Of a stretch of 64,000 nucleotides of DNA, positions 44,829-53,095 are shown piece after piece. Below the pieces are notes generated by a model. The model did no database searches. It saw only the letters and a program-made list of their open reading frames with translations, and was not told the DNA's origin. How positions within the stretch are numbered: the first letter of the stretch is position 1; each line of letters starts with the position of its first letter. Source of the stretch: JAGQVA01 sp041391725 (GTDB taxonomy: Bacteria; Bacteroidota; Bacteroidia; J057); NCBI GenBank assembly GCA_041391725.1, contig JAWKNL010000008.1:124001-188000 (forward strand). Direction: 5' to 3'. A program made the translations under genes and the position numbers.

Positions 44829-45560
44829 GTGAATCCGCGCTTTTTTTTTGATTTTGCAGGGGTGAAAATTCAGGAAACGCATATCTGGCTTTGTCTGGAC
44901 CGGGGAGAGGATATCCCCGCACACATACCTGATATCATGGATCAGGGCGAACATCTGCGCTATCGTAAATACCTCACAGCAGACAAGCAAAGAGAGTTTT
45001 TACTTGGCAAAGTTTTTACCCGAAAAGTGCTCGCCCAATATCTGCAGGAAAAACCCGAAAACGTACCGATACTTCTCAACGGAGAAAATAAACCCTACGT
45101 ACCGGGTTGCCCGTTTTTTTTCAACCTTTCTCATAGTGGCGGCGCCCTGGCGCTTATTGTTGCACCAGTCTCTGCAGGCATTGATGTTGAATATATGCGA
45201 AAGTCTGTTCTCCGCGGATATTATCAACATGTCTTCACACAGGCAGAAATTGAAGGATTGCAGCGCCTTTCCGGAGAAGCACAACTTATGCGCTTTTTTG
45301 AGATTTGGACTCTTAAAGAAGCATTCTGGAAAGCCCTGGATCAATCGGCGCATATTCCGTTCAACGATTTCGGGTTTTCATTCTCACCCATCGTGCTTCA
45401 TCAGGGCTCGGTTGGGCTGCCTCAAAAACAATGGAGTTTTACCGTCGCCACCTGGAATGATGACTTTATGCTTGCTACCGCAGTAGAAACCACAGGAGGA
45501 GATCCGCTGCCGGTGAAAGTATTTGAAAAGGAACTGAGCTTTGTCTGGATTGATTCATGA
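44829..45560 (+). CDS. 4'-phosphopantetheinyl transferase superfamily protein (Sfp/AcpT type)
   Basis: 243 residues from a GTG at 44829, or 232 from a GTG at 44862 (MKIQETHIWLCLD), which may be the real start. It moves phosphopantetheine from CoA to a carrier protein. Motifs: FFNLSHSGG, AGIDVEYMRK (Mg-binding Asp-x-Glu), and FEIWTLKEAFWKAL (second Glu and Lys). No NRPS or PKS genes are in the window, so it may serve fatty-acid ACP or a cluster elsewhere. Its stop overlaps the DUF4403 start (ATGA). Confidence 0.9.
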   Translation: MNPRFFFDFAGVKIQETHIWLCLDRGEDIPAHIPDIMDQGEHLRYRKYLTADKQREFLLGKVFTRKVLAQYLQEKPENVPILLNGENKPYVPGCPFFFNLSHSGGALALIVAPVSAGIDVEYMRKSVLRGYYQHVFTQAEIEGLQRLSGEAQLMRFFEIWTLKEAFWKALDQSAHIPFNDFGFSFSPIVLHQGSVGLPQKQWSFTVATWNDDFMLATAVETTGGDPLPVKVFEKELSFVWIDS

Positions 45561-46837
45561 CTATGAAAACAAAAGTAATACTTCCACTCCATGCGCTGGA
45601 GGAACTTGTCAACCGAACCTTTGAGCAGGTAATCTATGAGGGAACCATGGGGCCGCAAAACGGAGGAATTGGCAGAATCACTGTTACCAAAAAAGAATCC
45701 TTTCGCATTTCCGCTGAGAACAATTTCATCATCACCCGCGTCCCGGTTCATATTAAAGTCAGCCTGCGCAACGGAAACCCCGGAATCTTCGATATTATCC
45801 GTGATTTCTCCAACCTCGAAAAAACACATTTTGATATTGCGGTTACTCTTCGAACTCGCCTGAGGATTCTGCCCGGCTGGAAACTGGAGACTCGTTCAGA
45901 AATATCCTACTATTGGGAAAAAAAACCTGTAGCCGGCCCGTTAAACATTCTTCAGATCTCAGAACTGGTGCGACCCCACCTGGAAGAACAGTTGGCAACT
46001 GTTGCCCAAAACATCGACAATTATATAGGTGAAGAGGTAAAGTTGGGGGAAATCATCGCTGAGGCCTGGCATGAAATCACCCGGCCAGCCAAACTGGCAC
46101 TGCCTTTTCCGGCTGAGGCAAAACTGGTTTTACCAGACAAGGAAGTGCCGCTTTTTCAACCCAAATTTCGCCCCGGCAAACTGGTATTCCAGATCCTGCC
46201 CCGGTTTTCAATCAATATTGCGAAACAATTGCACGCTGGTACAGACCCGGAGCCGCCAGGTTTGCGGATCGTGTCTGAAGATTTTCCAGAAGAGCCTGCC
46301 AGTGTTTTTGAAGCGAAAATCGCCTGGGAAATATTTGACCACTGGACCGACCGTCTTGAAATACCCGTTGGAAGAAACCGCCGCCTGGTATTATCAAATA
46401 CACAGTTTCAGGGAACAGGAAATAAGCTGGAAGCCATCGCAGGATTTGAAGTCAAAGGATGGGGAGCCATTTTTAGGGGCCGGGCAGAAATCATTGCCGA
46501 AAGTTATTTCAATCCGGAACTCAGGCAGGTATCGTTCCGACAGGTATGGATCCACCTGATTCACGGCTCTCCGGTAGTGCGGGGGTTAAAAAACGTTTGG
46601 GGGAAAAATATTGAGCGAAAGGTGAACAAGGCATTACAGGCATTCATTATGGAACAGATTTCCCTCCTGCCGGGAGAGCTGCAGCGGATCATTTCGACCC
46701 GCCATCTCTCAGAAGGCCTGGAGTTATCTCCTGTATTTGAAAAAATTACACTTCTGGAAATGGCAGCAGAAAGAGCGGGTGTAACAATCAGGGGAGAAAT
46801 TGAGGGCGAACTGCGGTTACAGATCAACCGGATTTAG
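45557..46837 (+). CDS. DUF4403 family protein
   Basis: 426 residues from the ATG at 45557, in a four-base overlap with the transferase gene. Whole-length DUF4403 pattern: LHALEELVNRTF, ISEISYYWEKKPV-like strands, and repeated amphipathic beta strands of a lipid-tunnel type; related folds (SYLF/BPI/TULIP-like) bind lipids. There is no signal peptide, which is unusual because many relatives are exported lipoproteins. It overlaps the oppositely oriented next gene by four bases. Function unknown. Confidence 0.8.
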   Translation: MTMKTKVILPLHALEELVNRTFEQVIYEGTMGPQNGGIGRITVTKKESFRISAENNFIITRVPVHIKVSLRNGNPGIFDIIRDFSNLEKTHFDIAVTLRTRLRILPGWKLETRSEISYYWEKKPVAGPLNILQISELVRPHLEEQLATVAQNIDNYIGEEVKLGEIIAEAWHEITRPAKLALPFPAEAKLVLPDKEVPLFQPKFRPGKLVFQILPRFSINIAKQLHAGTDPEPPGLRIVSEDFPEEPASVFEAKIAWEIFDHWTDRLEIPVGRNRRLVLSNTQFQGTGNKLEAIAGFEVKGWGAIFRGRAEIIAESYFNPELRQVSFRQVWIHLIHGSPVVRGLKNVWGKNIERKVNKALQAFIMEQISLLPGELQRIISTRHLSEGLELSPVFEKITLLEMAAERAGVTIRGEIEGELRLQINRI

Positions 46838-47436
46838 CTGAGCATACGGGTTTTTACAGGCAGGCCCGAAGTGCTGTTGTATTCATCAAAAGGAATCTGC
46901 GCGTCGTAGAGAAAAGAAAGGAATTCCTTAAAATCGCTAAAATGAGCAGGAGAAATCAGCCGAAACGTAATGTCAACATTTTTTTCACCGTATTTAAAGG
47001 AAATCTGGTTTCGGCTTCCGGAAAAATATTTGCCTGAGGGAAACCATGCTTTTTCATAACCGGAAAAAATCACCCGCATCTGCTCTGCCCTTTTATATGA
47101 ATATACCAGGGGTTCTTCTTCAGGGAAATAAAGAAGAATTGCCGAATCTGTAGCGCAGATTTTCGCAGAATGCCACTGATCCATTTCCATGTCTGCAATA
47201 ATCCGTGCCACAACATAGTGCAAAAGAAAAAATCCGCCCAGGATCATTACAGCCACGATGATGATCCAGGAGACTGCCAGCTTTTCCCATAACAAGATCA
47301 GACCAATACCCGTAATCAGTATGGCCGGCAGCGTAAAAAAGCGACTGAGCCGAAAATACTGCTGAACCCAGGAAGCTTTTCCGGGGACCAAGGGAGCAGA
47401 AAACAACAGCCTCGAATCTGATTCTGAATACAACAT
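46834..47436 (-). CDS. two-TM membrane protein, YcxB-like
   Basis: 200 residues from the ATG at 47436; a start at 47511 would contain the promoter element at 47454. Two adjacent membrane helices (LPAILITGIGLILLW and SWIIIVAVMILGGFFLL) are followed by a cytoplasmic beta-rich domain (CATDSAILLYF, RAEQMRVIFSGYEKAWF, FKYGEKNVDITFRLI). The layout is that of the YcxB-like/bPH family. Function unknown. Confidence 0.78.
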   Translation of the reverse strand: MLYSESDSRLLFSAPLVPGKASWVQQYFRLSRFFTLPAILITGIGLILLWEKLAVSWIIIVAVMILGGFFLLHYVVARIIADMEMDQWHSAKICATDSAILLYFPEEEPLVYSYKRAEQMRVIFSGYEKAWFPSGKYFSGSRNQISFKYGEKNVDITFRLISPAHFSDFKEFLSFLYDAQIPFDEYNSTSGLPVKTRMLS

Positions 47437-47453
47437 TTTTTTCCGGTTCCTTA

Positions 47454-47461
47454 CAAAGATA
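47454..47461 (-). promoter_or_regulatory. -7 promoter element TATCTTTG for the YcxB-like gene
   Basis: Exact TAnnTTTG match on the minus strand, 17 bases before the ATG at 47436; it supports that start. Confidence 0.5.
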
Positions 47462-47518
47462 GGATAACGAGTCTGGCGAAAAATACAAAAACCCCGAAGT
47501 TTTCCATCCATTTTGTTT

Positions 47519-47526
47519 TAATTTTG
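47519..47526 (+). promoter_or_regulatory. -7 promoter element TAATTTTG for the 487-residue unknown
   Basis: Exact TAnnTTTG match 19 bases before the ATG at 47546. Divergent with the element at 47454. Confidence 0.55.
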
Positions 47527-47545
47527 GTTAGAGCACCTTGCCCAC

Positions 47546-49009
47546 ATGCAACAGCGAAAAATATGGCAGCTTTTTAGCGCACTTTCTGAAGAGGAAGTTG
47601 TACAGTTTGACCACTGGCTGGACGCAGAACTTTTCGGAAAACAGGAATTCGTGCGAAAACTGAAAGATTTTCTTGTCAGTAAATACCCGTTTCCTCCCGA
47701 TGATATGGATACCTGGAATTATCTATATCATGGAAAATCTTACGACGACGCCCGGCTTCGCAAATTGTGCGGCGATCTGACCTATCAACTCGAAGAATTT
47801 CTGGCACTCTGCGCATTCAGGCTGGACAGACAGACGAGAGAGCATCTGCTTCTACAGGAACTGAGCCGAAGAAACCGTCCGGATCTGTTTATTAAGATGC
47901 TCCGGAAGATTGAAAAAGAATTGTCTGGTACAAACAATCGGAATGGCCGGTATTACCGCAGATTATATGAAGTTGAGTCTGAAAAAATCCGCTTTGAGTT
48001 TGCACACAGAAAACAAATTGACAGACACCCACTGAATATCGCCGAATTTCCGGGTAAAGACCTGAGTGCCCTTCATCTGCACAATTATGCATTTGATAGC
48101 TGGTGGTTACATGAGAAACTTTCCCTCATGGCAACCAATCTCAACAACCGGCAGTGGCAGGAAGCGGGGCCGGAAAATATATTAATGCAGGAGATTATGG
48201 ATATAATTGATAATCACCCGGTGTTTCATAATCAAAACTGGCTGGTGATTTATCAGGAGGTCTGTCGGATTATCAGCGGGGATATAAAAGGAAATTTGTC
48301 CAGGCTTATTCAGGTGCTTCGCAATGAAAATGCAAAAGAGGTTCACGAGGACCAGTTATCAGTTTTTAGTCTCTTGCTCAATCACTTTATCCGTCGGTTG
48401 AATACGACGGGTGATGCTTCCGTAGCAAAAGAAATTTATACTTTGTATGAATGGGGAATTGAGGACAGGCTGATATTTTCAGATCAGTTTTTGCCATCTG
48501 TACACTACAAAAATATCGTTACCATTTGTCTGCGTACAGAAGATTACGAAAGAGCATGGGAATATTTGCACAACCTCAGGCATCTTTTGCCTCCGGAGGA
48601 ACAGGAAGACGTATATACCCTAAGGCTTGCACAGTACTTTGTGCATCAGAAAAAACACACCGAAGTCATCCGTACACTTTCCAACCGCCGGTTTAATCAC
48701 ACAACCGACGAGATCAATGCCCGGTCATTTTTGCTGGAAGCACACTATGAAGTCAATCGTCTGGACACAGAATGGTTGATCAGCCAGACCGAAAACCTGA
48801 TCAGGTATATCCGCAAGCAGGACGGATTGGGCAATAATGCCCGGCAGGCCTACCTCAGCCGCTTCCGGTTGTTTCGCAGGCTTATCAGTGCTTTTACGGT
48901 TGAAGAGTTGCACCTATTGGCGCAGGTAGTAAAAAGGGCCGATCCCATTGACCGGCCCCAGTGGTTGCTCGAAAAGATAGCAGAAAAAATTCAGCAATCG
49001 GGTGCCTAA
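47546..49009 (+). CDS. large all-helical protein of unknown function
   Basis: 487 residues, no signal peptide or membrane segment. The N-terminus has a short domain (KIWQLFSALSEEEVVQFDHWL), then helices rich in Leu, Glu and Arg to the end, with TPR-like spacing (e.g. YERAWEYLHNLRHLLPPEEQEDVYTLRLAQYFV). I recall proteins with this 'LSxxExxxFxxWL' start as a paralogous family in Saprospiria, but no function. Likely a scaffold or regulator in the cytoplasm. The stop overlaps the next, convergent gene by four bases. Confidence 0.75.
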   Translation: MQQRKIWQLFSALSEEEVVQFDHWLDAELFGKQEFVRKLKDFLVSKYPFPPDDMDTWNYLYHGKSYDDARLRKLCGDLTYQLEEFLALCAFRLDRQTREHLLLQELSRRNRPDLFIKMLRKIEKELSGTNNRNGRYYRRLYEVESEKIRFEFAHRKQIDRHPLNIAEFPGKDLSALHLHNYAFDSWWLHEKLSLMATNLNNRQWQEAGPENILMQEIMDIIDNHPVFHNQNWLVIYQEVCRIISGDIKGNLSRLIQVLRNENAKEVHEDQLSVFSLLLNHFIRRLNTTGDASVAKEIYTLYEWGIEDRLIFSDQFLPSVHYKNIVTICLRTEDYERAWEYLHNLRHLLPPEEQEDVYTLRLAQYFVHQKKHTEVIRTLSNRRFNHTTDEINARSFLLEAHYEVNRLDTEWLISQTENLIRYIRKQDGLGNNARQAYLSRFRLFRRLISAFTVEELHLLAQVVKRADPIDRPQWLLEKIAEKIQQSGA

Positions 49010-49725
49010 GGCAATACCATAATTTTGAGATTTTCTACTCCCAGTGCTGTCTGTAGCCTTACAAAATAGAGATTGGAAGGAAACTGCCCCAGGGGTAGTT
49101 GCTGCGAGTAACTGGAAGAAGAATAGACCACTCTGCCGGATATATCCATGATTTCCAACTGGCGGAATTCGTTGTCTGATTCCATATTAATCTGCAACAA
49201 CTGCCGGCCAGCGTCATAGGTAAGGCTGCGCGGAGATGGGAATGCATAATTTACTTCCACCACAGCAATGGAAGGACTCCTCTTGGCATTTATTTCCTCA
49301 ATAAATACCGTAACTCCGCTTCCTCTGGCAACATACCCATAGCCACTAACAGGAGACTCAGTGCGTTCGAGATCAACAATGATCAGATGGAGACTGTGGT
49401 TGACCACAATACGGGAAGTATAACCTTCATCCCAGCCAAACCACGAACTTCCACCTGCATCAACAGACAATTTGCTGGAAGGATCGATTTCAAACCCGTC
49501 ATAGGCAATCTCAAAATGAGCCGACATAGCGTTTTGAACAGGATCATCCACAGACCCATACTCAATGATCAGGTCGATGACATCGTTGTTTTCAAATTCT
49601 GGAGGATCAAAATAGGCGGTTACAGGTTGTGCCTGAGAAAAACCAAACACCAGTACCAGGGAAAAAGCTAAAAAGGGGAGTTGAAGAAAGGCACGTACAT
49701 GTGCCGCGAAGTTGATTTTAATCAT
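49006..49725 (-). CDS. T9SS-secreted protein with a cohesin-like domain
   Basis: 239 residues. Signal peptide about 1-32 (FLAFSLVLVFGFSQAQ); a ~125-residue cohesin/CBM-like beta domain (FDPPEFENNDVIDLIIEY, MSAHFEIAYDGFEIDP, LHLIIVDLERTE); then a T9SS type A tail from ~165 (YDAGRQLLQINME, LEIMDISGRVVYSSS, SNLYFVRLQTALG, ENLKIMVLP). It should be carried to the cell surface. Cohesin-like folds bind proteins or sugars; partner unknown. An 8-base inverted repeat lies in its leader (49749-49776). Confidence 0.82.
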   Translation of the reverse strand: MIKINFAAHVRAFLQLPFLAFSLVLVFGFSQAQPVTAYFDPPEFENNDVIDLIIEYGSVDDPVQNAMSAHFEIAYDGFEIDPSSKLSVDAGGSSWFGWDEGYTSRIVVNHSLHLIIVDLERTESPVSGYGYVARGSGVTVFIEEINAKRSPSIAVVEVNYAFPSPRSLTYDAGRQLLQINMESDNEFRQLEIMDISGRVVYSSSSYSQQLPLGQFPSNLYFVRLQTALGVENLKIMVLP

Positions 49726-49748
49726 GGTTCAAATCACCGGTAATAAAT

Positions 49749-49776
49749 GACAGAACCGGATATTTATCGTTCTGTC
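49749..49776. repeat. perfect inverted repeat GACAGAAC / GTTCTGTC
   Basis: 8-base arms (49749-49756 and 49769-49776) with a 12-base spacer, so the half-sites repeat every 20 bases, two helix turns. It sits 24 bases before the start of the T9SS protein on the minus strand; it could be an operator or a leader hairpin. Confidence 0.45.
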
Positions 49777-50073
49777 CATATCACAACATTACGAACCGTT
49801 AAAATAATATTAAAATAAATAGTATAGTTATTCAAACATTATTATTTATAAAATACATACTGATTTATAAACTCCGTCACAAAGTATGGAAAAGCGAAGG
49901 AAGGAGACCAATCAGACCGAAACCACCCATGCATAAATATTTGCCACCCATCCGTACAAAAAGACCAACCAAAAGCTGATTTCATCCGTTTGAGACTTTT
50001 GATCGCAAATAGTAAAGCGAAAAGGGACAAAAGGACGTTAATACTTACATAAGCATAAAAAATGGGGCCAAAA
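49777..50073. other. AT-rich gene-free stretch
   Basis: No credible coding frame on either strand. Contains A/T-rich runs (49800-49855) that could hold promoters for the gene at 49725, but nothing can be assigned. Confidence 0.5.
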
Positions 50074-50106
50074 TTGCATCCATTTTAATGAAGCCCGGTA
50101 TATTTG
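50074..50106 (+). promoter_or_regulatory. promoter (TTG, 22-base spacer, TATATTTG) for the EF-hand gene
   Basis: TTG at 50074-50076 and TATATTTG at 50099-50106; leader of about 90 bases before the ATG at 50201. The -7 element is flanked by CCGG on both sides. Confidence 0.5.
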
Positions 50107-50200
50107 TAACCGGTAATTTTAAGAAGACTAAAAACGACTACGCCTATCCGCACATTTACTCGATTATCAATATTTAATACATCAAACCCGCTAGAAGTAA

Positions 50201-50488
50201 ATGCAAGTGTCTTTCCTTTCTCAACTGTCTTCCTTGCCTGTTCTGTTATTGTTTGCCAACCTGGTATATGCACAAAACACACAATTGAACAGCGACATCA
50301 CCACATGGTATCTGGAAGAGCGATTTATCATTGCCGATCAGAACGACGATGCGCTTCTTTCCAAGAGTGAAATGAAGGTTTTCGCAGATGAATTCTGTTA
50401 TTATCTGGCCGACCGGTACTTCGAACTGGCCGACCGCAATCAGGATGGATTTCTGAGTTTCAACGAAATCAACCTCCGCAAAATCTGA
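50201..50488 (+). CDS. secreted EF-hand protein, N-terminal part (gene interrupted by a frameshift)
   Basis: 95 residues as read. Signal peptide (MQVSFLSQLSSLPVLLLFANLVYAQ). Two EF-hand calcium loops: DQNDDALLSKSE (about 46-57) and DRNQDGFLSFNE (about 78-89), both with Asp/Asn at positions 1, 3, 5 and an acidic residue at 12. The frame stops at TGA 50486-50488 right after a four-A run (50480-50483). Removing one A joins it to the frame that runs to 50906, giving about 234 residues. So this is the first half of a larger exported calcium-binding protein. Confidence 0.75.
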   Translation: MQVSFLSQLSSLPVLLLFANLVYAQNTQLNSDITTWYLEERFIIADQNDDALLSKSEMKVFADEFCYYLADRYFELADRNQDGFLSFNEINLRKI

Positions 50489-50906
50489 ATACCTGTATCG
50501 CACCAGCCTTGAACGCAAAAACCTGCGAACCCTGGCCGAAGAACATCCTTTGCTGAGCCAGGTAGATGAAACCTACCTGAAGCGCAATCCCGAACTCGTG
50601 ACCCAGCTCTTTGGCAATCTGGTCTGGATGTGTGAAAATGCAGGGCTTGCAGCAAAAATTGTCAATGATCATGCCTGGGTTTCCCGTTATCCGGAAGTTA
50701 TGATTTCCCTCCACCGCAATCTGCGCTGGATGGTCGCCAACCCCGATAAAGCCAAGGATTTGTATAAAGATCGCCTGGCTACCCAACAACTCCCGGAGTT
50801 GCTGAGCTGGCGGGCCGATCACAAGGACTTTATCAGAAGAAATGCTTTATCCGACCGCTATTATGAGCTCGAATTTATCCCCGAAAGTGTAAGGGTAAAC
50901 GAATAA
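50489..50906 (+). pseudogene. C-terminal part of the frameshifted EF-hand protein
   Basis: The +1 frame is open from before the break, reading S-E-Y-L-Y-R-T-S-L-E-R-K-N-L and on to VRVNE; a TTG at 50550 is the first start-like codon but lies inside this continuous domain. About 138 residues of helical sequence (LFGNLVWMCENAGLAAKIV, RNLRWMVANPDKAKDLY, ADHKDFIRRNAL) with no own signal peptide. It is most simply the lost second half of the upstream protein. A terminator follows 20 bases after the stop. Confidence 0.7.
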
Positions 50907-50926
50907 TACGAAAACACATCGCTTGA

Positions 50927-50962
50927 AAAGCCGCTTTACCACCGGGTAAGGCGGCTTTAATT
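50927..50962 (+). terminator. rho-independent terminator of the EF-hand gene
   Basis: 14-pair stem (50927-50940 with 50945-50958, one G-T pair), 4-base loop, then TTTAATTTT. Confidence 0.88.
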
Positions 50963-51029
50963 TTGAAGAGAGGCGTTCGTTTTTCGGGCAAATCACTATC
51001 TTGCGCCCCAAATCCCATTTATTCAGAAG

Positions 51030-51830
51030 ATGGCTTTAGCACAGCATTCATCCATACAGGTAAGATTCAACCAGCAGGTAGAGAATTCGCAAACCTACCT
51101 GATCCCCTTTATCCGGAGTGGCATGAAACTGGAGGCAGGAATGCGGGTGATGGAAATCGGCTGCGGCGAAGGAGGCGTACTGAAACCCTTTACCGGCCTG
51201 GGGTTGTTTTGTCTTGGAGTGGATCTCAGCGAAACAAGGATTGCCGATGCGCAGAAACTCATGGAACCGGAGGGCGCGAAAGGTTTGGCTGAATTTGTGG
51301 TAAAAAATGTCTGGGATGAAGATTTCAGGGAAAAGTACCAAAATTCTTTCGACCTGATTATACTGAAAGACACCATCGAACATATCCCCGGGCAGGAAAC
51401 ATTTATTCCTTATCTGAAAGAGTTTCTCAAAGAGAATGGAAAAATATTTTTTGGGTTTCCCCCCTGGCGTATGCCTTTCGGAGGACATCAGCAGATCAGC
51501 CATAGCAAAATGCTGGGAGTTACTCCATGGATACACCTCCTGCCCCGCCCGCTGTACAGAGGAGTTTTAAAAATCGCCGGCGAATCAGACCGTATTGTCG
51601 AAGACCTGATGGAGATCAGAGATACCCAAATCTCCATCAACCGGTTTGAGCGGATTATCAGCCAAAGCAACTTCAGGATCGACCGTAAAAAACACTACTT
51701 TATCAACCCGATTTACCAGTATAAATTTGGGCTGAAGCCCAGGGAACAGGCAAAAATCGTCACGGCGATCCCCCATTTCAGAGATTTTTTTACAACAGCC
51801 GGATGGTATCTTGTTTCCGCATCAAAATAA
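51030..51830 (+). CDS. class I SAM-dependent methyltransferase
   Basis: 266 residues. SAM motif I VMEIGCGEGGVLKPF, acidic loop GVDLSETR, motif post-I FDLIILKDTIEHIPG, and motif with FFGFPPWRMPFGG. Methyltransf_11/UbiE-like fold; the C-terminal third is helical and may grip the substrate. Substrate unknown. It precedes nuoH by about 60 bases but that gene has its own promoter element. Confidence 0.88.
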   Translation: MALAQHSSIQVRFNQQVENSQTYLIPFIRSGMKLEAGMRVMEIGCGEGGVLKPFTGLGLFCLGVDLSETRIADAQKLMEPEGAKGLAEFVVKNVWDEDFREKYQNSFDLIILKDTIEHIPGQETFIPYLKEFLKENGKIFFGFPPWRMPFGGHQQISHSKMLGVTPWIHLLPRPLYRGVLKIAGESDRIVEDLMEIRDTQISINRFERIISQSNFRIDRKKHYFINPIYQYKFGLKPREQAKIVTAIPHFRDFFTTAGWYLVSASK

Positions 51831-51847
51831 GCTTGGAGGGCGTTGGG

Positions 51848-51855
51848 TAAGTTTG
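51848..51855 (+). promoter_or_regulatory. -7 promoter element TAAGTTTG for nuoH
   Basis: Exact TAnnTTTG match 39 bases before the ATG at 51895; it also argues against the longer start at 51862. Confidence 0.5.
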
Positions 51856-51894
51856 TAACTTGTGCCCGTCTGTAAAGAAAATTTGCCTAACTAT

Positions 51895-52965
51895 ATGGAG
51901 TTTGTCAGTTACACACTCATTTTAATTGGTCTCGCACTATTTGTCCTGCTTACAGCAGCGGCATATTCTGTTTATCTGGAAAGAAAAGTTTCTGCCTGGA
52001 TTCAGCAACGGGTAGGGCCTAACCGTGTAGGACCACTGGGATTGCTTCAGCCACTCGCTGATGTGATTAAGCTGATTTTGAAGGAAGATATTGTACCTGT
52101 CGTTTCTGACAAGCTGGTACATTTTATTGCGCCGGTAATATCAGTTACTATCGCCCTGATTACCATGGCCGTTATTCCTTTTGCCAAGGCAGATATTCCG
52201 ATGACAGAGTTCACCGGCGGGTTTCTGGTGATAGCAGATGTCAATATCGGTATTCTCTACGTGCTGGCCATTGCGTCGATCGCCGTATATGGTGTTACGC
52301 TTGCCGGCTGGTCTTCCAACAGTAAATATGCACTTCTGGGGGGGCTACGGTCTTCAGCGCAGATGATTAGCTATGAACTGGCCATGGGGCTGGCGGTTGT
52401 AAGTGTTATTCTGCTGACCAACGCCAGGTATGAAGGCGAATTTGGGTTTCTCCGGCCAGCGGCCATCGTAGAAGCACAGCGGTCGGTGTGGAACATATTC
52501 ATCAACCCCCTCGGTTTTCTGATTTTCGTAGTATGTGCGTTTGCCGAAGCCAACCGCGCCCCCTTCGACCTCGTCGAAGCGGAGCAGGAACTGGTAGGTG
52601 GCTTTCACACAGAATACAGTTCCATGAAATTTGCACTGTTCTTTGTTGCAGAATATATACACGTAATCGTTGCTTCCATGCTGATTACGACCCTCTTTCT
52701 GGGAGGATACCTTGGCCCGTTTGAAGGTCTTCTTGGTGTGGAAAGCTGGGGAGCCGGAGCCCATCTGGCGTGGGGCCTTGCATGGTTTCTGGCTAAAACC
52801 ACATTTTTTGTGTTTGTATTTGTATGGGTGCGCTGGACGTTGCCCCGCTTCAAATACAATCAGCTCATGGACATCGGCTGGAAAAAATTCCTCCCCCTGT
52901 CCCTGGCCAATCTAATGGTAATTGCAATGGGAACCGCCATCTATATACTTGCTTCAGCCGCGTAA
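51895..52965 (+). CDS. nuoH: NADH-quinone oxidoreductase subunit H
   Basis: 356 residues from the ATG at 51895; eight membrane helices. Complex I membrane subunit at the quinone cavity. Signatures: YLERKVSAWIQQRVGPNRVGP (short pieces of PS00667), QPLADVIKL, GWSSNSKYALLGGLRSSAQMISYE and AFAEANRAPFDLVEAEQELVGGFHTEYSS. All the conserved charged residues appear to be kept. No other nuo gene lies on either side, so complex I genes are scattered in this genome or this is a second copy. Confidence 0.96.
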   Translation: MEFVSYTLILIGLALFVLLTAAAYSVYLERKVSAWIQQRVGPNRVGPLGLLQPLADVIKLILKEDIVPVVSDKLVHFIAPVISVTIALITMAVIPFAKADIPMTEFTGGFLVIADVNIGILYVLAIASIAVYGVTLAGWSSNSKYALLGGLRSSAQMISYELAMGLAVVSVILLTNARYEGEFGFLRPAAIVEAQRSVWNIFINPLGFLIFVVCAFAEANRAPFDLVEAEQELVGGFHTEYSSMKFALFFVAEYIHVIVASMLITTLFLGGYLGPFEGLLGVESWGAGAHLAWGLAWFLAKTTFFVFVFVWVRWTLPRFKYNQLMDIGWKKFLPLSLANLMVIAMGTAIYILASAA

Positions 52966-53010
52966 TTTGTCTGAAACCCGAACTTCCCTCCTGCGTTTGA
53001 AGTAGTATAT

Positions 53011-53029
53011 TGCTGACATCTTGTCAGCA
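53011..53029. promoter_or_regulatory. 19-base palindrome upstream of clpC (candidate stress operator)
   Basis: TGCTGACA (53011-53018), TCT, TGTCAGCA (53022-53029): perfect 8-base arms with a 3-base centre, 67 bases before the clpC ATG and in the only intergenic space before it. ClpC genes are often under a stress repressor, so an operator is a sensible guess; the protein that would bind is not known. Confidence 0.55.
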
Positions 53030-53095
53030 GTACCATTACTGGCATGAATACGGCACTAGATAGCTGGCATTTGCCTACATATGTATAAAATTTAT

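Noticed and set aside
50480..50490. programmed +1 frameshift in the EF-hand gene
   Set aside because: The site AAA-ATC-TGA lacks the features of known +1 sites such as prfB; an indel in the A-run is simpler.
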